Part shown: positions 1 through 7,998 of the stretch, piece after piece | Position numbering within the stretch: the stretch's first letter is position 1 | How the letters are laid out: every line of letters begins with the position of its first letter | Origin: Paraburkholderia sp. Tr-20389 | Lineage (GTDB): Bacteria; Pseudomonadota; Gammaproteobacteria; Burkholderiales; Burkholderiaceae | Direction of reading: 5' to 3' | Assembly: GCF_017104565.1 (NCBI RefSeq) | Contig: NZ_JAAGPD010000042.1 | Location: 1 to 64,000, forward strand | DNA: 64,000 nucleotides | Translations under genes and position numbers: made by a program | The notes under the pieces: model-generated | Database searches by the model: none | The model's input: the letters and a program-made list of their open reading frames with translations, nothing else | What the model was told of the DNA's origin: nothing

Positions 1-244
1 GCGGGATATCGTGCAGCGCCTCCTCCATCGCCGGGTCCGAGAGGCTGAACCACTGTTGCATGAAGTGAATGCGCAACATCGTCGCGACTGGAAACGGCGG
101 GCGCCCGGTCTTGCCTTTGGGGTAGTGCGGCTCGATGAGTGCAATCAGTTTCTGCCACGGCACCACGCGGTTCATCTCATCGAGAAACTCGCGCTTGCGC
201 GTGCGCTTCGTCGACAGATCCAGACCAAGACCGAGCTGTGTCAT
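1..244 (-). CDS. IS5-family transposase, N-terminal part (runs off left edge)
   Basis: Reading the minus strand from 244 gives 81 residues beginning MTQLGLGLDLSTKRTRKREF and continuing through the DUF772-type region (VVPWQKLIALIEPHYPKGK, then GRPPFPVATMLRIHFMQQWF). This is the standard N-terminus of IS5-group DDE transposases. The ATG at 244 is preceded by AAGGAG at a normal distance. The catalytic domain lies outside the window, so it cannot be said whether the copy is intact. The element would cut and paste or copy itself; its right end is the 5' side of this gene. Confidence 0.85.
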   Translation of the reverse strand, partial: MTQLGLGLDLSTKRTRKREFLDEMNRVVPWQKLIALIEPHYPKGKTGRPPFPVATMLRIHFMQQWFSLSDPAMEEALHDIP

Positions 245-320
245 CGCGCCACTCCTTGAATTCGACTGATCCCAGGATACTCCACCCGCGCGCTAACGCC
301 AGGACTTTTGCAGAGATTCC
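1..320 (-). mobile_element. Right end of an IS5-family insertion sequence
   Basis: The transposase start at 244 is followed outward by about 75 bases, ending with a CTGCAAAAGTC-like block (read on the minus strand) and then TTAG at 321-324. IS5 elements commonly insert at YTAR-type targets, so TTAG could be the target duplication and 320 the outer edge. The matching left inverted repeat is outside the window, so the exact boundary is an inference. Confidence 0.45.
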
Positions 321-324
321 TTAG

Positions 325-476
325 CATCTTGTCAAACAAATGAAACGTGATCGACGACTTCTTTTAAAACAGGCGCTAGACAAGTGCCGGGCGCTCTTAG
401 CCAAATATCCGGATAGTCGTGCACTTAGGTCTTCATCCAAGGGTTCTACCTCGCGAGCCGTCAAGACGCCGATCGC
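325..476. other. Short low-GC stretch between the IS end and the desaturase gene
   Basis: This stretch is clearly poorer in G+C and uses codons unlike the rest of the window. A 61-codon plus-strand frame (340-525, starting MKRDRRLLLKQALDKC) has no ribosome binding site and overlaps the end of the desaturase frame. It may be a remnant of a gene broken by the insertion. No function can be assigned. Confidence 0.3.
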
Positions 477-1565
477 TTATAGGGCTTGGCTTGTGGTTTC
501 GCGTTCAGCAGAACCGGATAGGTAAGCTTCATGGCAAGCTCCGTCACGGACAACTACCATGAACTTTACCTGCAATTTACCTGCAGAACCGATGGAAGCT
601 GGCGGATTTTCTTGGCAGCGAGCGGATCTGCTGCCAGCCACTGGATGCGCCACCACAGTGAGACCATATCGCGTGAGCCATTCGCTGTAACCCTTGACTA
701 GAAAGCCTCCAGAGCGTTTAGCATACTGCTGGCGGGAAGCCTCGTAGACTCTCCGAATTGCAAACCACGGCACATGCGGCAGGTCGTGATGCACGAGGTG
801 ATAGTTGTTGTTCAGAAACAGCAGACGCCAGAACCAGGCGGCCTCGTTGATGACGGAACGCTGTTCGTGCGAACCGGCCGCGCGATGTTCATGAAACGAG
901 CGCACGGCGCTCAACGCCAGCGCCGGATATCCGACTCCCGCGATGAACAGCCACGGCGCAATCCCGCATACGCGATCGAGCCACACCATCAGCACGGCGA
1001 GCGCGGCGAAATGCGCGAGCCACGCGGGAACGTCCGACCAGTCGCCACGCAGCGGTTTGCGCAGCGCCTGAGTCGCCGTCGCCGCAATCGAAAACGCGGG
1101 GCCGAGCAGCAGGCGTCCGAAGAACGTGTTGCGCGCGACGAGCAACGCGCGCGTCAGCGGTCCCGCCTGCCGCCATGCGTCACTGCTGACGAAGTAGCTC
1201 TCGGGATCGATCTCGGGATGCGTCAGATGCGGGTCGTCGTGATGCTGCAAATGCAGGTCGCGATAGACGCGGTACGGAAACCACACGGCCAGCGGCGCAA
1301 AGCCGATCAGGCCGTTGACGAACGCGAAGCGCGTCGGGTGTCCATGCAGCAGTTCGTGCTGGAGCGACATGTACCATGCGCTGAACACGGCGAGCAGCGC
1401 AATCGCGACGCTCAGCCCGAGCACCCGCGCATGGCTCGCGACAAAAAACCATCCGCCGTAGATCGTGCCGATCAACAGCCACGTCGGCCATTCGGTGCAC
1501 CAGGTGAAGCTCTTGCGTCGTCGGGCGAGCGTCTGACGCTGTGCGTCGTCGAGATAGAAGGACAT
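477..1565 (-). CDS. Membrane fatty-acid desaturase, probably with a foreign C-terminal tail
   Basis: An integral-membrane di-iron desaturase, 362 residues from the MSFYLDD start. Three histidine boxes are visible: HELLHGH, HLQHHDD and NNNYHLVHHDLPH, spaced as in bacterial acyl-lipid desaturases/hydroxylases, with hydrophobic segments around them. It would introduce a double bond (or hydroxyl) into membrane acyl chains. The frame opens 27 bases further up, but MSFYLDD fits the family better. After the usual end (around GLTVVAHPVAG) about 50 residues follow (SARCQENPPASIGS onward) that do not look like the family and are encoded in lower-GC DNA next to the IS element. The natural 3' end may have been replaced. 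Confidence 0.8.
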   Translation of the reverse strand: MSFYLDDAQRQTLARRRKSFTWCTEWPTWLLIGTIYGGWFFVASHARVLGLSVAIALLAVFSAWYMSLQHELLHGHPTRFAFVNGLIGFAPLAVWFPYRVYRDLHLQHHDDPHLTHPEIDPESYFVSSDAWRQAGPLTRALLVARNTFFGRLLLGPAFSIAATATQALRKPLRGDWSDVPAWLAHFAALAVLMVWLDRVCGIAPWLFIAGVGYPALALSAVRSFHEHRAAGSHEQRSVINEAAWFWRLLFLNNNYHLVHHDLPHVPWFAIRRVYEASRQQYAKRSGGFLVKGYSEWLTRYGLTVVAHPVAGSRSARCQENPPASIGSAGKLQVKFMVVVRDGACHEAYLSGSAERETTSQAL

Positions 1566-1704
1566 CGGCGGATCGGTCGTATTGCAGTCCAACCGATCCT
1601 AAAGGCGAGCCCGCCGCCGCCGAACCAATTTGTTCGGCAAAGCATGTGAGCAAAGCGGATTTAGCCTGCGTTATGCGCGAAGCCTGAACAAATGCCCAGC
1701 GCCT

Positions 1705-2454
1705 TTACCGATGCATGCCGATTTCGCACGCGTGATCGAGCAGTGGCTCGGCCGAGCCGCTGCCGTCGTCGAGCTCCAGACCGCTGTTGACGACCAGCCA
1801 GCCGGCTTTGTCGGTGGGCCCGGCGCCTGTCACGAGAATGGTCTGTTGCGCCATCGCGTCGCTGCCCTGACGGTCGCGCGCGACGATCCGGAACGGGTCG
1901 TCGGCGCCCGTCAGCGACAGCACGCGCATCACGCGGTACCGGTTGCCGTCGAGCGTGGTCCAGTGCCATTGTCCCGGCTCGATCGTGCCGAAGCGCGCGA
2001 GGTCCTTGATGACGCTGTCGTGCATGCAGTCCATATGAATATGCAACTGCTGCTGCGAGCGGCGATACGCCGAATTGATTTCGAGGCCGAGCTGATTCGG
2101 CGGAAACGTCAGGCCGATGCGCGAGCCCACGTATTGCCGCGCGGCCCACGCGTCGGCCCAGTAATCGGGTGCGTTCGCGTCGAGCACGCTCGGGCTTTCG
2201 ATGCCCGTCACGCGGTCGGTCGGAATCAGCAGAAATTGCGTGTTGCCGTTGATGTCCTTGAGGATCGCGTAGCGTTTCTGCAGATCGACGGACGTGCAGA
2301 AGCCGGGGCTGCCAGAGTCCCGCGCGGCGGGCACACATTGGTGGTCGACGATTTTCCAGAGAGCGTTGGGATCGGCTGTCGCGATGAGCGCACAGCCGGA
2401 CGTCCACAGCGCGACGGCAAGCGCCGCCAGGTGCCTGATGCGTGGTCGGATCAT
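1705..2454 (-). CDS. cdh: CDP-diacylglycerol pyrophosphatase
   Basis: A 249-residue protein of the Cdh family, which hydrolyses CDP-diacylglycerol to phosphatidate and CMP at the membrane. The N-terminus is hydrophobic (about residues 7-22) and could be a membrane anchor or signal; the SGC at 19-21 is a poor lipobox. The family HxH motif is seen in QLHIHMDCMHDSV, preceded by INSAYRRSQ. The length matches the E. coli enzyme. It starts 8 bases after the stop of the upstream amidase gene, so the two are probably co-transcribed, though no metabolic link is obvious. Confidence 0.85.
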   Translation of the reverse strand: MIRPRIRHLAALAVALWTSGCALIATADPNALWKIVDHQCVPAARDSGSPGFCTSVDLQKRYAILKDINGNTQFLLIPTDRVTGIESPSVLDANAPDYWADAWAARQYVGSRIGLTFPPNQLGLEINSAYRRSQQQLHIHMDCMHDSVIKDLARFGTIEPGQWHWTTLDGNRYRVMRVLSLTGADDPFRIVARDRQGSDAMAQQTILVTGAGPTDKAGWLVVNSGLELDDGSGSAEPLLDHACEIGMHR

Positions 2455-2462
2455 GAAAGTTG

Positions 2463-3917
2463 TCAGATAGTCGGAGCGGGTACCGTGCCGAGCAGCGCTT
2501 CGAACGCGATGCCGATGGCGAGCAGCCGGCGGTCGCTGCCGAGCGGCCCATCCAGTTCAATCCCCACGGGCAGGCCTTCCTGCGTGAGCCCCGCGGGCAG
2601 CGAAAGGCCCGGAATACCCGCGTTGCTGGCGGGGTCGGTATTGCGCAGATAGGCCGTCATTTCTTCGATGGCAGGCGCACCGTCGATCGACACGATCGAC
2701 GAGCCGTTCACTTCGTCGATGGGGACGGCGACGAGACGCGTCGTCGGGAACAACAGGGCGTCGAGCTGTTCGGCCGCGAACGTGTCCGCATAGTGCTGCT
2801 GCAATTGCGGACGCCAGCTATGCAGGGCGTTGGGATACTGCTGCGCTAGCGCGTCCGCCAGCACGACGTCGTAGATCTCGCGCACGTCGGGGCTCGCGAT
2901 GCGCGCCGCGATCTCGCCGACCGTCTTGACGGGCGCATCGTTCGCGACGAGGTAATCGCGCACGTCTTCGAGCGCTTCGTGGATTGCGATCGGGCCGCCC
3001 GTCTGTTCATTCAGCCGCAGCAAGTCGGGCATCGCGACGGGTACGAAGGTGACGCCCGCTGCTTCGAGCTTCGCGAGCGCGCCGCGCGCGACATCTTCCG
3101 TCGCGCGTTCGAGTTCCGCCCACAGCGGTTCGGGCAAGCCGATGCGCAGCGCGGACAGTTGCACGTCGGGCAGCGCCGCATCGCCCGTGATCACGCCGTC
3201 GAGCAGCGCGACATCGGCGACGGTGCGCGCCATTGGCCCGACGGTATCGCGAGTATGGCTGATCGGGACGACCGCGTGCGGGTCGTGATAGCGGCGCTCG
3301 GCGCCGCCGTTGCCCACGGACGGCCGGAAGCCCGCGATGCCGGTCAGCGCGGCGGGAATGCGCGTCGAACCGCCCGTGTCGCTGCCGAGCCCGGCGGGCG
3401 AGACGCGCGCGGCGACGGCGACGGCCGTGCCGCCCGACGAGCCGCCCGCGATCAGCGACGGATCGTACGGATTGCGCACCGGACCCGCGTGCGGGGCCAG
3501 ATTGGCGCTCGTGATGCCGAACGCGAGTTCGTGCATGTTCGTCTTGCCGAGCACGATCGCGCCCGCGGCGATGAGCTTGCGCACGGAGGGCGCGTCCGTC
3601 TTCGGCTTGAAGCCGTCGAGCGCGGGTGTGCCTGCCGAAGTGAGCAGGCCGGCCGTGTTGATGTTGTCCTTGATGACGACGGGCAGGCCCGCGAGCGGCA
3701 GACGGGCTCGTTCGTCGGGCGGCAGGGCGTCGATGCGTTTCGCGGCGGCGAGCGCGCCTTCCATGTCGATCGCCGTGAAGGCGTTGAGCGTGGCGAGTGC
3801 GGCGGCGCGCGCGAGCAAGGTCGCGACGTAGTCGGTGGCGCTGAGGCGTCCCGACTGGACAGCGGCGACGGCCTGGGTTGCTGTCAGCGCGAGTTGCTCA
3901 TCGACGGTCCATTGCAT
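2463..3917 (-). CDS. Amidase-signature family hydrolase (indoleacetamide-hydrolase-like)
   Basis: A full-length 484-residue amidase-signature enzyme. The catalytic Ser-cisSer-Lys triad can be placed: Lys83 in VVIKDNIN, Ser160 in AGGSSGGTAV and nucleophile Ser184 in SDTGGSTRIPA; the 24-residue Ser-Ser spacing is the family norm. These enzymes hydrolyse carboxamides in the cytoplasm. Sequence resembles indoleacetamide hydrolase/mandelamide hydrolase subgroups, but the substrate cannot be fixed from sequence. It leads a probable two-gene operon with cdh. A long antisense frame over it is a codon-bias shadow. Confidence 0.85.
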   Translation of the reverse strand: MQWTVDEQLALTATQAVAAVQSGRLSATDYVATLLARAAALATLNAFTAIDMEGALAAAKRIDALPPDERARLPLAGLPVVIKDNINTAGLLTSAGTPALDGFKPKTDAPSVRKLIAAGAIVLGKTNMHELAFGITSANLAPHAGPVRNPYDPSLIAGGSSGGTAVAVAARVSPAGLGSDTGGSTRIPAALTGIAGFRPSVGNGGAERRYHDPHAVVPISHTRDTVGPMARTVADVALLDGVITGDAALPDVQLSALRIGLPEPLWAELERATEDVARGALAKLEAAGVTFVPVAMPDLLRLNEQTGGPIAIHEALEDVRDYLVANDAPVKTVGEIAARIASPDVREIYDVVLADALAQQYPNALHSWRPQLQQHYADTFAAEQLDALLFPTTRLVAVPIDEVNGSSIVSIDGAPAIEEMTAYLRNTDPASNAGIPGLSLPAGLTQEGLPVGIELDGPLGSDRRLLAIGIAFEALLGTVPAPTI

Positions 3918-4026
3918 GTGATCTGTCTCCCTCGATCAAAACGTGTCTTGAAAACGCCCGCGGGCGCGGCGTGCGGCACGTTCATGGGCGCTTTCAGCGG
4001 CGTGACCGGTTGCGTGGCAGGTCGCG

Positions 4027-4935
4027 TTACTGGGCGCGCATGAGCCGCAGCGCGAGGCGCGCGAGCTTCGGAACGAGTATCGGACGTACGAGCCGTTTGT
4101 CGTAGCCGGCCATCCGTTGGTCGTTTTCCTGAAGACAGAGTTCGATTAGTTGACGCGTCGAGAGTGCCTGGCCAATGGTCGCACTGTTGGCGGGCAGGAA
4201 GTTCGAGTCGTGTGCGACGCCGTTCGAGTCGATGCCCTTCGCGATTGCGACGCGGTCCCAGATCAGCTTGACCCAGATCGCGCCGACCCGCAACGAGTGC
4301 CACGGACGCCGCCACCACGGCATCGTGCGGCGGTACCACGTGACCCAGTTGATTAAAAAGAGGATATGGCGTGCTTCTTCCTGGATGACGGGCTCGAAGG
4401 TTTCGACGAGTTCTTCGGGGAAATAGCCCGACAGTTGCGCGGAGCGAAACAGGCCGAACGCGAAGAAGCTGTCGATGCACTCGCTGTAGCCCGTGAACAT
4501 CCACGCCCATTCCGGGTCGCGCGGTGCCGGGTATTCGGGTTCGGGCGCGAGTTCGATGCCGTATGCGGCGACGAGGCGCGACAGAACGTGCTTGTGGCGC
4601 GCTTCTTCAGCGGCATCCATTTCGATCGCTTCGCGCACCAGCGGATCTCGAAGCTGTGCGGCGTAGGTGGAGACGCGGATCGACGCGCGGCCTTCCGTCT
4701 GCACGGCGATATCCCAGATGGGCAGCGACGTGATGCGCTTCAGCGCGTCGGGCTGCAGCCGGGGCCAGTCGATGACAGCGGGCTTGTACGGGTTATGCGT
4801 TTCGAGCAGCATCCGGCAGAACATCTGCTTGTGTTCTTCGGAGCCGATCCGCATGCGCGTGTGGCCATCGAAGGTCCAGTGGCGCATCGCATGATCATGA
4901 GCGGCTTCTGCTTCTGTGATCAGGGTGTCTGACAT
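4027..4935 (-). CDS. Ferritin-like di-iron protein of unknown function
   Basis: A 302-residue, mostly helical protein with two E-x2-H metal motifs: AEEARHKHVLSRL (about residue 100) and IQEEARHILFLINW (about residue 187), each with an acidic partner on the preceding helix (EAIEMDAAEE; FEPVIQEE). That arrangement is the four-helix-bundle carboxylate-bridged di-iron centre of the ferritin-like superfamily. Such proteins include oxygenases, desaturases and hydroxylases such as AurF-type N-oxygenases. The C-terminus (LVRPILVPKLARLALRLM) is basic and amphipathic and might touch membranes. Substrate unknown; it stands alone between the amidase and a small unknown gene. Confidence 0.7.
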   Translation of the reverse strand: MSDTLITEAEAAHDHAMRHWTFDGHTRMRIGSEEHKQMFCRMLLETHNPYKPAVIDWPRLQPDALKRITSLPIWDIAVQTEGRASIRVSTYAAQLRDPLVREAIEMDAAEEARHKHVLSRLVAAYGIELAPEPEYPAPRDPEWAWMFTGYSECIDSFFAFGLFRSAQLSGYFPEELVETFEPVIQEEARHILFLINWVTWYRRTMPWWRRPWHSLRVGAIWVKLIWDRVAIAKGIDSNGVAHDSNFLPANSATIGQALSTRQLIELCLQENDQRMAGYDKRLVRPILVPKLARLALRLMRAQ

Positions 4936-5074
4936 GTCAGGCGGAATCTTTGGCTAGTTGTTCCGGCTATTCTGTCATACCCCGTTATTTTGTGACGTCG
5001 AGCGGGCATGCGCCATGCTGACGCGCGCGTTTTAGGCGCGGTGCGGCGTCAAGAATTGCAATGCGTCCGGGCGC

Positions 5075-5356
5075 TTACTGATGGCTGTCGATCCACAGAC
5101 GTCCCCATCGGTACGCATAGGCGAGCGCGTGTTCTTCGTCGAAGAAGTAGTCGAGCGCGTCGAACGAGTACGCATGGGCACCGCTGGCGGAGGTCGTTTT
5201 TTCGATGGTGAGGTTCGCGGCAAACAGACCGTTTGGCAGGCGCTGCGCAGCAGGCGCGACTTCGTAGCCTTTGTAGCGGAGATGCCGGTTCCCGCGCAAA
5301 GCCTTCTCTGGCTTCGGGTGTTCGGAACTTGTCCGGAAGTTGTTTGGATTTTTCAT
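5075..5356 (-). CDS. Small conserved-type hypothetical protein (YKGYE family)
   Basis: Ninety-three residues from MKNPNNFRTSSEH. The start at 5356 is chosen because GGGAG lies about 7 bases upstream; the frame is open further but without a binding site. The body reads as a small alpha-beta domain: LRYKGYEVAPAAQRLPNG, then FDALDYFFDEEHALAYAY and a C-terminal WGRLWIDSHQ. Its outline resembles the small protein at 48408-48692 (same YKGYE opening, aromatic middle, ID near the end). No enzymatic motif is visible. Probably a small cytoplasmic accessory protein of Burkholderiales; function unknown. Confidence 0.6.
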   Translation of the reverse strand: MKNPNNFRTSSEHPKPEKALRGNRHLRYKGYEVAPAAQRLPNGLFAANLTIEKTTSASGAHAYSFDALDYFFDEEHALAYAYRWGRLWIDSHQ

Positions 5357-5718
5357 CGCACTGCTCCCTGCTGCTGATCGTCCCGCCAAGCGTAAGCGAC
5401 CCCGTTCGACGACTGAACCAACGATTCGTCGGAAGCAAATCAGGCCGGGGAAGCTTTGAGTTTTCGCGAGGGATCTGTTCTGCTCAGGGAACCGCTAGTT
5501 ACGGCTCGATTCTGACGCGCATCGGTGCGGTTGCCCGTGCGGTTTCGTACAGTGCGGAGAAGGTTCCGGAGAGATGGGCGGATGGCCGATGGCGCGAGTC
5601 CGCTAAGGTATGCGAAAGACCCGTCGCGGCCGTCACGCGATATCAGCCGCACACAAAAACGCCACGCGCCGCATCGAAGCAGCGCATGGCATTTGAATCG
5701 TCGTGAGAAATCTGCCGG
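5357..5718. other. Intergenic stretch with no convincing gene
   Basis: Short frames exist on both strands (for example 5440-5652 minus) but lack binding sites and have shadow-like, arginine-rich composition. The 3' side carries the end of the FMN reductase gene and the 5' side the promoter of the small YKGYE gene. I see no RNA gene or clear terminator. Confidence 0.5.
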
Positions 5719-6387
5719 TCAGTTCGCCAGCGCGAGCACCCGCGAGCCGCGCGCATCGTCGGCGTCATCCGATGCAGCGTGCGCAGCAGCGTGACCCGCA
5801 TGATGCGAGCGAAATGCGAGCGCGAATTGCGCGGCCTGTTGCCCGACCGTCGCGAGCTGATCGACCACCTTCGGATCCGAGCAGGTGTCGGCCGTTTCGA
5901 AGCGCGTTTCGAGCGTGTTGATGCCCGCGCCGAACGGTGTCGGCCAGCCGCGCAGCGCGTGCACGATCGAGCGCAGCGACGTCAGCACTGAACCTGCCGC
6001 CTGCCATCCATACGCGGTAACGATGCAGCCGACCGCGCGGCCGTCCAGATAAGGGCGTTCGTCGGCACGCAGCTCTTCGAGCGTATCGAGTGCGTTCTTC
6101 ACGAGGCCCGATACGCCGCCGTGATAACCGGGTGTCGCGATGATCAGCGCATCGGCGTGACGCACGGCCTCGATCAGTTCGCGTTGTTCGTCGGTGCGCT
6201 GCGCGCTTTCGGGTGCGTAGTGCGGCAGGCTATGCAGGAATGCGCCGCCGAACAGCCGCGTGCGCGCGCCCGCCTGTTCGGCGCCGCGCAGCGCGAAGCC
6301 GAGCGCGCGTTCAGTGGACGAGGCAGCGCGCGTGGTGCCGCCGATGCCGATCACGAGAGGGCGGCGGTTCTTGTCGAAACGGGTCAA
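5719..6387 (-). CDS. NADPH-dependent FMN reductase family protein
   Basis: A flavodoxin-fold reductase of the SsuE/MsuE/NADPH-dependent FMN reductase type. The phosphate-binding loop appears as IGIGGTTRAASSTERAL, the family motif near the flavin as IIATPGYHGGVSGLVKNALDT, and GRAVGCIVTAYGWQAAG follows. The frame is open from 6438, but AAGGAG sits 7 bases before the TTG at 6387 (LTRFDKNRRPLVIG), so a TTG start giving 222 residues is preferred. It would supply reduced flavin to a partner oxygenase, or act as a quinone/azo reductase. No partner gene is adjacent, and the last 25 residues are Ala/His/Asp-rich. Confidence 0.75.
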   Translation of the reverse strand: MTRFDKNRRPLVIGIGGTTRAASSTERALGFALRGAEQAGARTRLFGGAFLHSLPHYAPESAQRTDEQRELIEAVRHADALIIATPGYHGGVSGLVKNALDTLEELRADERPYLDGRAVGCIVTAYGWQAAGSVLTSLRSIVHALRGWPTPFGAGINTLETRFETADTCSDPKVVDQLATVGQQAAQFALAFRSHHAGHAAAHAASDDADDARGSRVLALAN

Positions 6388-6539
6388 CGTCAAGCTCCTT
6401 GCTGCGGTGGCGGCCGGCCGGATGCATGTTCGTGCCATGCGGCATGTCTGTCATGCGAACGGGCGATGGGCCTGAAACGCCATGTTAGTGACCGATGGTA
6501 GCAGCGGGAAACGACTTTTTGTTCTAACGATATAACGGC

Positions 6540-6695
6540 GTCAGGGTTATCGGCTGCGTGCGCCGGCGTGGATTGCTTGTGCAAAAGGCTTCGTTGGAAC
6601 GCACGCGGGATGGTGCCAGGATGGAACCGTCTCCTCCATGAGAACGCCTTGACATGGGATTAGCCCCGGTTTCGCAAGAATCCGGGGCTTTTTTT
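6540..6695 (+). ncRNA. Candidate small RNA ending at an orphan terminator
   Basis: A strong intrinsic terminator on the plus strand (6662-6695) has no plus-strand gene in front of it: both flanking genes are on the minus strand. The roughly 150 bases upstream contain several self-complementary blocks and no coding frame with a binding site. A TTGACA at 6650-6655 is too close to the terminator to drive it. A small regulatory RNA, or the 3' end of a transcript antisense to the reductase gene, would explain the terminator. Boundaries are a guess. Confidence 0.3.
6662..6695 (+). terminator. Intrinsic terminator, plus strand
   Basis: AGCCCCGG at 6662-6669 pairs with CCGGGGCT at 6682-6689, with a 12-base loop, followed by seven T residues. 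On the minus strand the run precedes the hairpin, so it would not terminate the TIR gene in the classical way. Confidence 0.75.
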
Positions 6696-6724
6696 GCCTG
6701 CGGGAAGCGGAAGCGCGCGCCTGC

Positions 6725-7780
6725 TTACTGGGGCATGGCTACGATCCGTCTTGGGCCGAGTGTGTTGTCGTTGGCCGTCATGTCCCGCGATTCGGGCGTC
6801 ACGCACACGACGTCGCCATCGAAGGCATTACGCCAGACGAAACCTGTCTTGCAGGTGTCTGGGCCATAGACGCCGCCATTGGGCGAGCGGTTTTCGCTTG
6901 CCGCCCGGTTTTCAGCGAGGATGCGCGTTTGCGTTTCCGGCGTCACGCACACCTTGTCGCCGGGTTGCGCCTGACGCCAGATAAAGGGCTTCACGCACGC
7001 GCCGCGCAAATGGGCGGACCGTTGCAACTCCTTCCTCGACACCATCTGGTCGCCGTTGCTCGCCGGTTTGGTCGGCTGAGCGGGTGCGATCTGCACGGGC
7101 TCCGACGCGGGCGGCGTATCCGCCTTCGCTTCGTGGCCGGGACCCGACAGCTTCAGCACGACAGCGCCCATCAGCGCGACGGCGGCGACGGCGCCGCCGA
7201 TCGTCCAGATGTGCTTGCTGCCGCTACCACCGCTGCCGCGTTTGCCTTTGTTGCGGCCGTTGCCGCCCATCGCCTCCGTGGTGTGCGATGTGTCCGTCTC
7301 CGTGGAGTCTGACGTGTCATTGTCCGCGTGCTCACGCAATGCGTTGATCAGCAATTGCAGGTCGCTGTCCCAGCGCGCGTGCGTCAGTTCGACGGAATTG
7401 CGGTAAGCGAGATCCTTGATGTCGGCGGGCAAGTCCGCTTCCTGCGGCATCGTCGCGCCTTGCACCAGAACGGGTATCACCGTCACGCCGCGCTTGAGCG
7501 CCGAAGCGGTTTCGATGCGCACGAAGTCGCCCGGATTGTCGAGACGGCGTTTGCCTTCGCGATCGGTGATGGTGAGCCACGTCCGGCCGATCAGCGAAAG
7601 CAGCACGGCGCACTTGTCGATGTTCGTTTCGATCGCGCGCCGGAAATCGGCGCCGGGCTCGATCGTCGCGACGTCCATGAACACCGTGTGCTCGCCGAAT
7701 ACTTCGCGCAGCGATTCGAACAGGCGTCCCGCCTGGCCTTCCGAATCTTCGCGCCGGTAACTGATGAAAATGGGCCGCAT
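6725..7780 (-). CDS. TIR-domain membrane protein with two C-terminal Cys-pair repeats
   Basis: A 351-residue protein in three parts. Residues 1-150 are a TIR domain: FISYRREDS at 5-13, then DVATIEPGADFRRAI, and Glu90 in FVRIETASALKRG at the position of the catalytic Glu of NAD-cleaving TIRs. A Gly/Ser/Lys-rich linker leads to one membrane helix (about 190-211). The C-terminal part holds two copies of a roughly 30-residue unit: CVKPFIWRQAQPGDKVCVTP (Cys262, Cys278) and CKTGFVWRNAFDGDVVCVTP (Cys310, Cys326), with identical Cys spacing. TIR inside and the repeats in the periplasm is the simplest topology. It is divergent from the SLOG-like gene and could be the effector of the neighbouring CHAT island; NADase activity is inferred only. 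Confidence 0.8.
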   Translation of the reverse strand: MRPIFISYRREDSEGQAGRLFESLREVFGEHTVFMDVATIEPGADFRRAIETNIDKCAVLLSLIGRTWLTITDREGKRRLDNPGDFVRIETASALKRGVTVIPVLVQGATMPQEADLPADIKDLAYRNSVELTHARWDSDLQLLINALREHADNDTSDSTETDTSHTTEAMGGNGRNKGKRGSGGSGSKHIWTIGGAVAAVALMGAVVLKLSGPGHEAKADTPPASEPVQIAPAQPTKPASNGDQMVSRKELQRSAHLRGACVKPFIWRQAQPGDKVCVTPETQTRILAENRAASENRSPNGGVYGPDTCKTGFVWRNAFDGDVVCVTPESRDMTANDNTLGPRRIVAMPQ

Positions 7781-7998
7781 CGAACGATTCCTCCCTCATC
7801 GGGTTGAACGGCGAGCCAATCCTGCAATTCAAACGCTCTTTCATTAAAGCAGAGCAAAGCGCGTCCTGTTAGCCTTGCGTGGCGGGCGACGATAGTCGAA
7901 TGTGCGGAGGCACGACAGACCGTGCCCCATGGAGCCTGTACCCGTACCATCGCGGCGCGTGGACTCGACGGAAAGCGCCGCAAAACACGAGGTGAAGC

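Noticed and set aside
340-525. Plus-strand 61-codon frame next to the IS end
   Set aside because: No ribosome site, atypical codons and overlap with the desaturase frame; at most a remnant.
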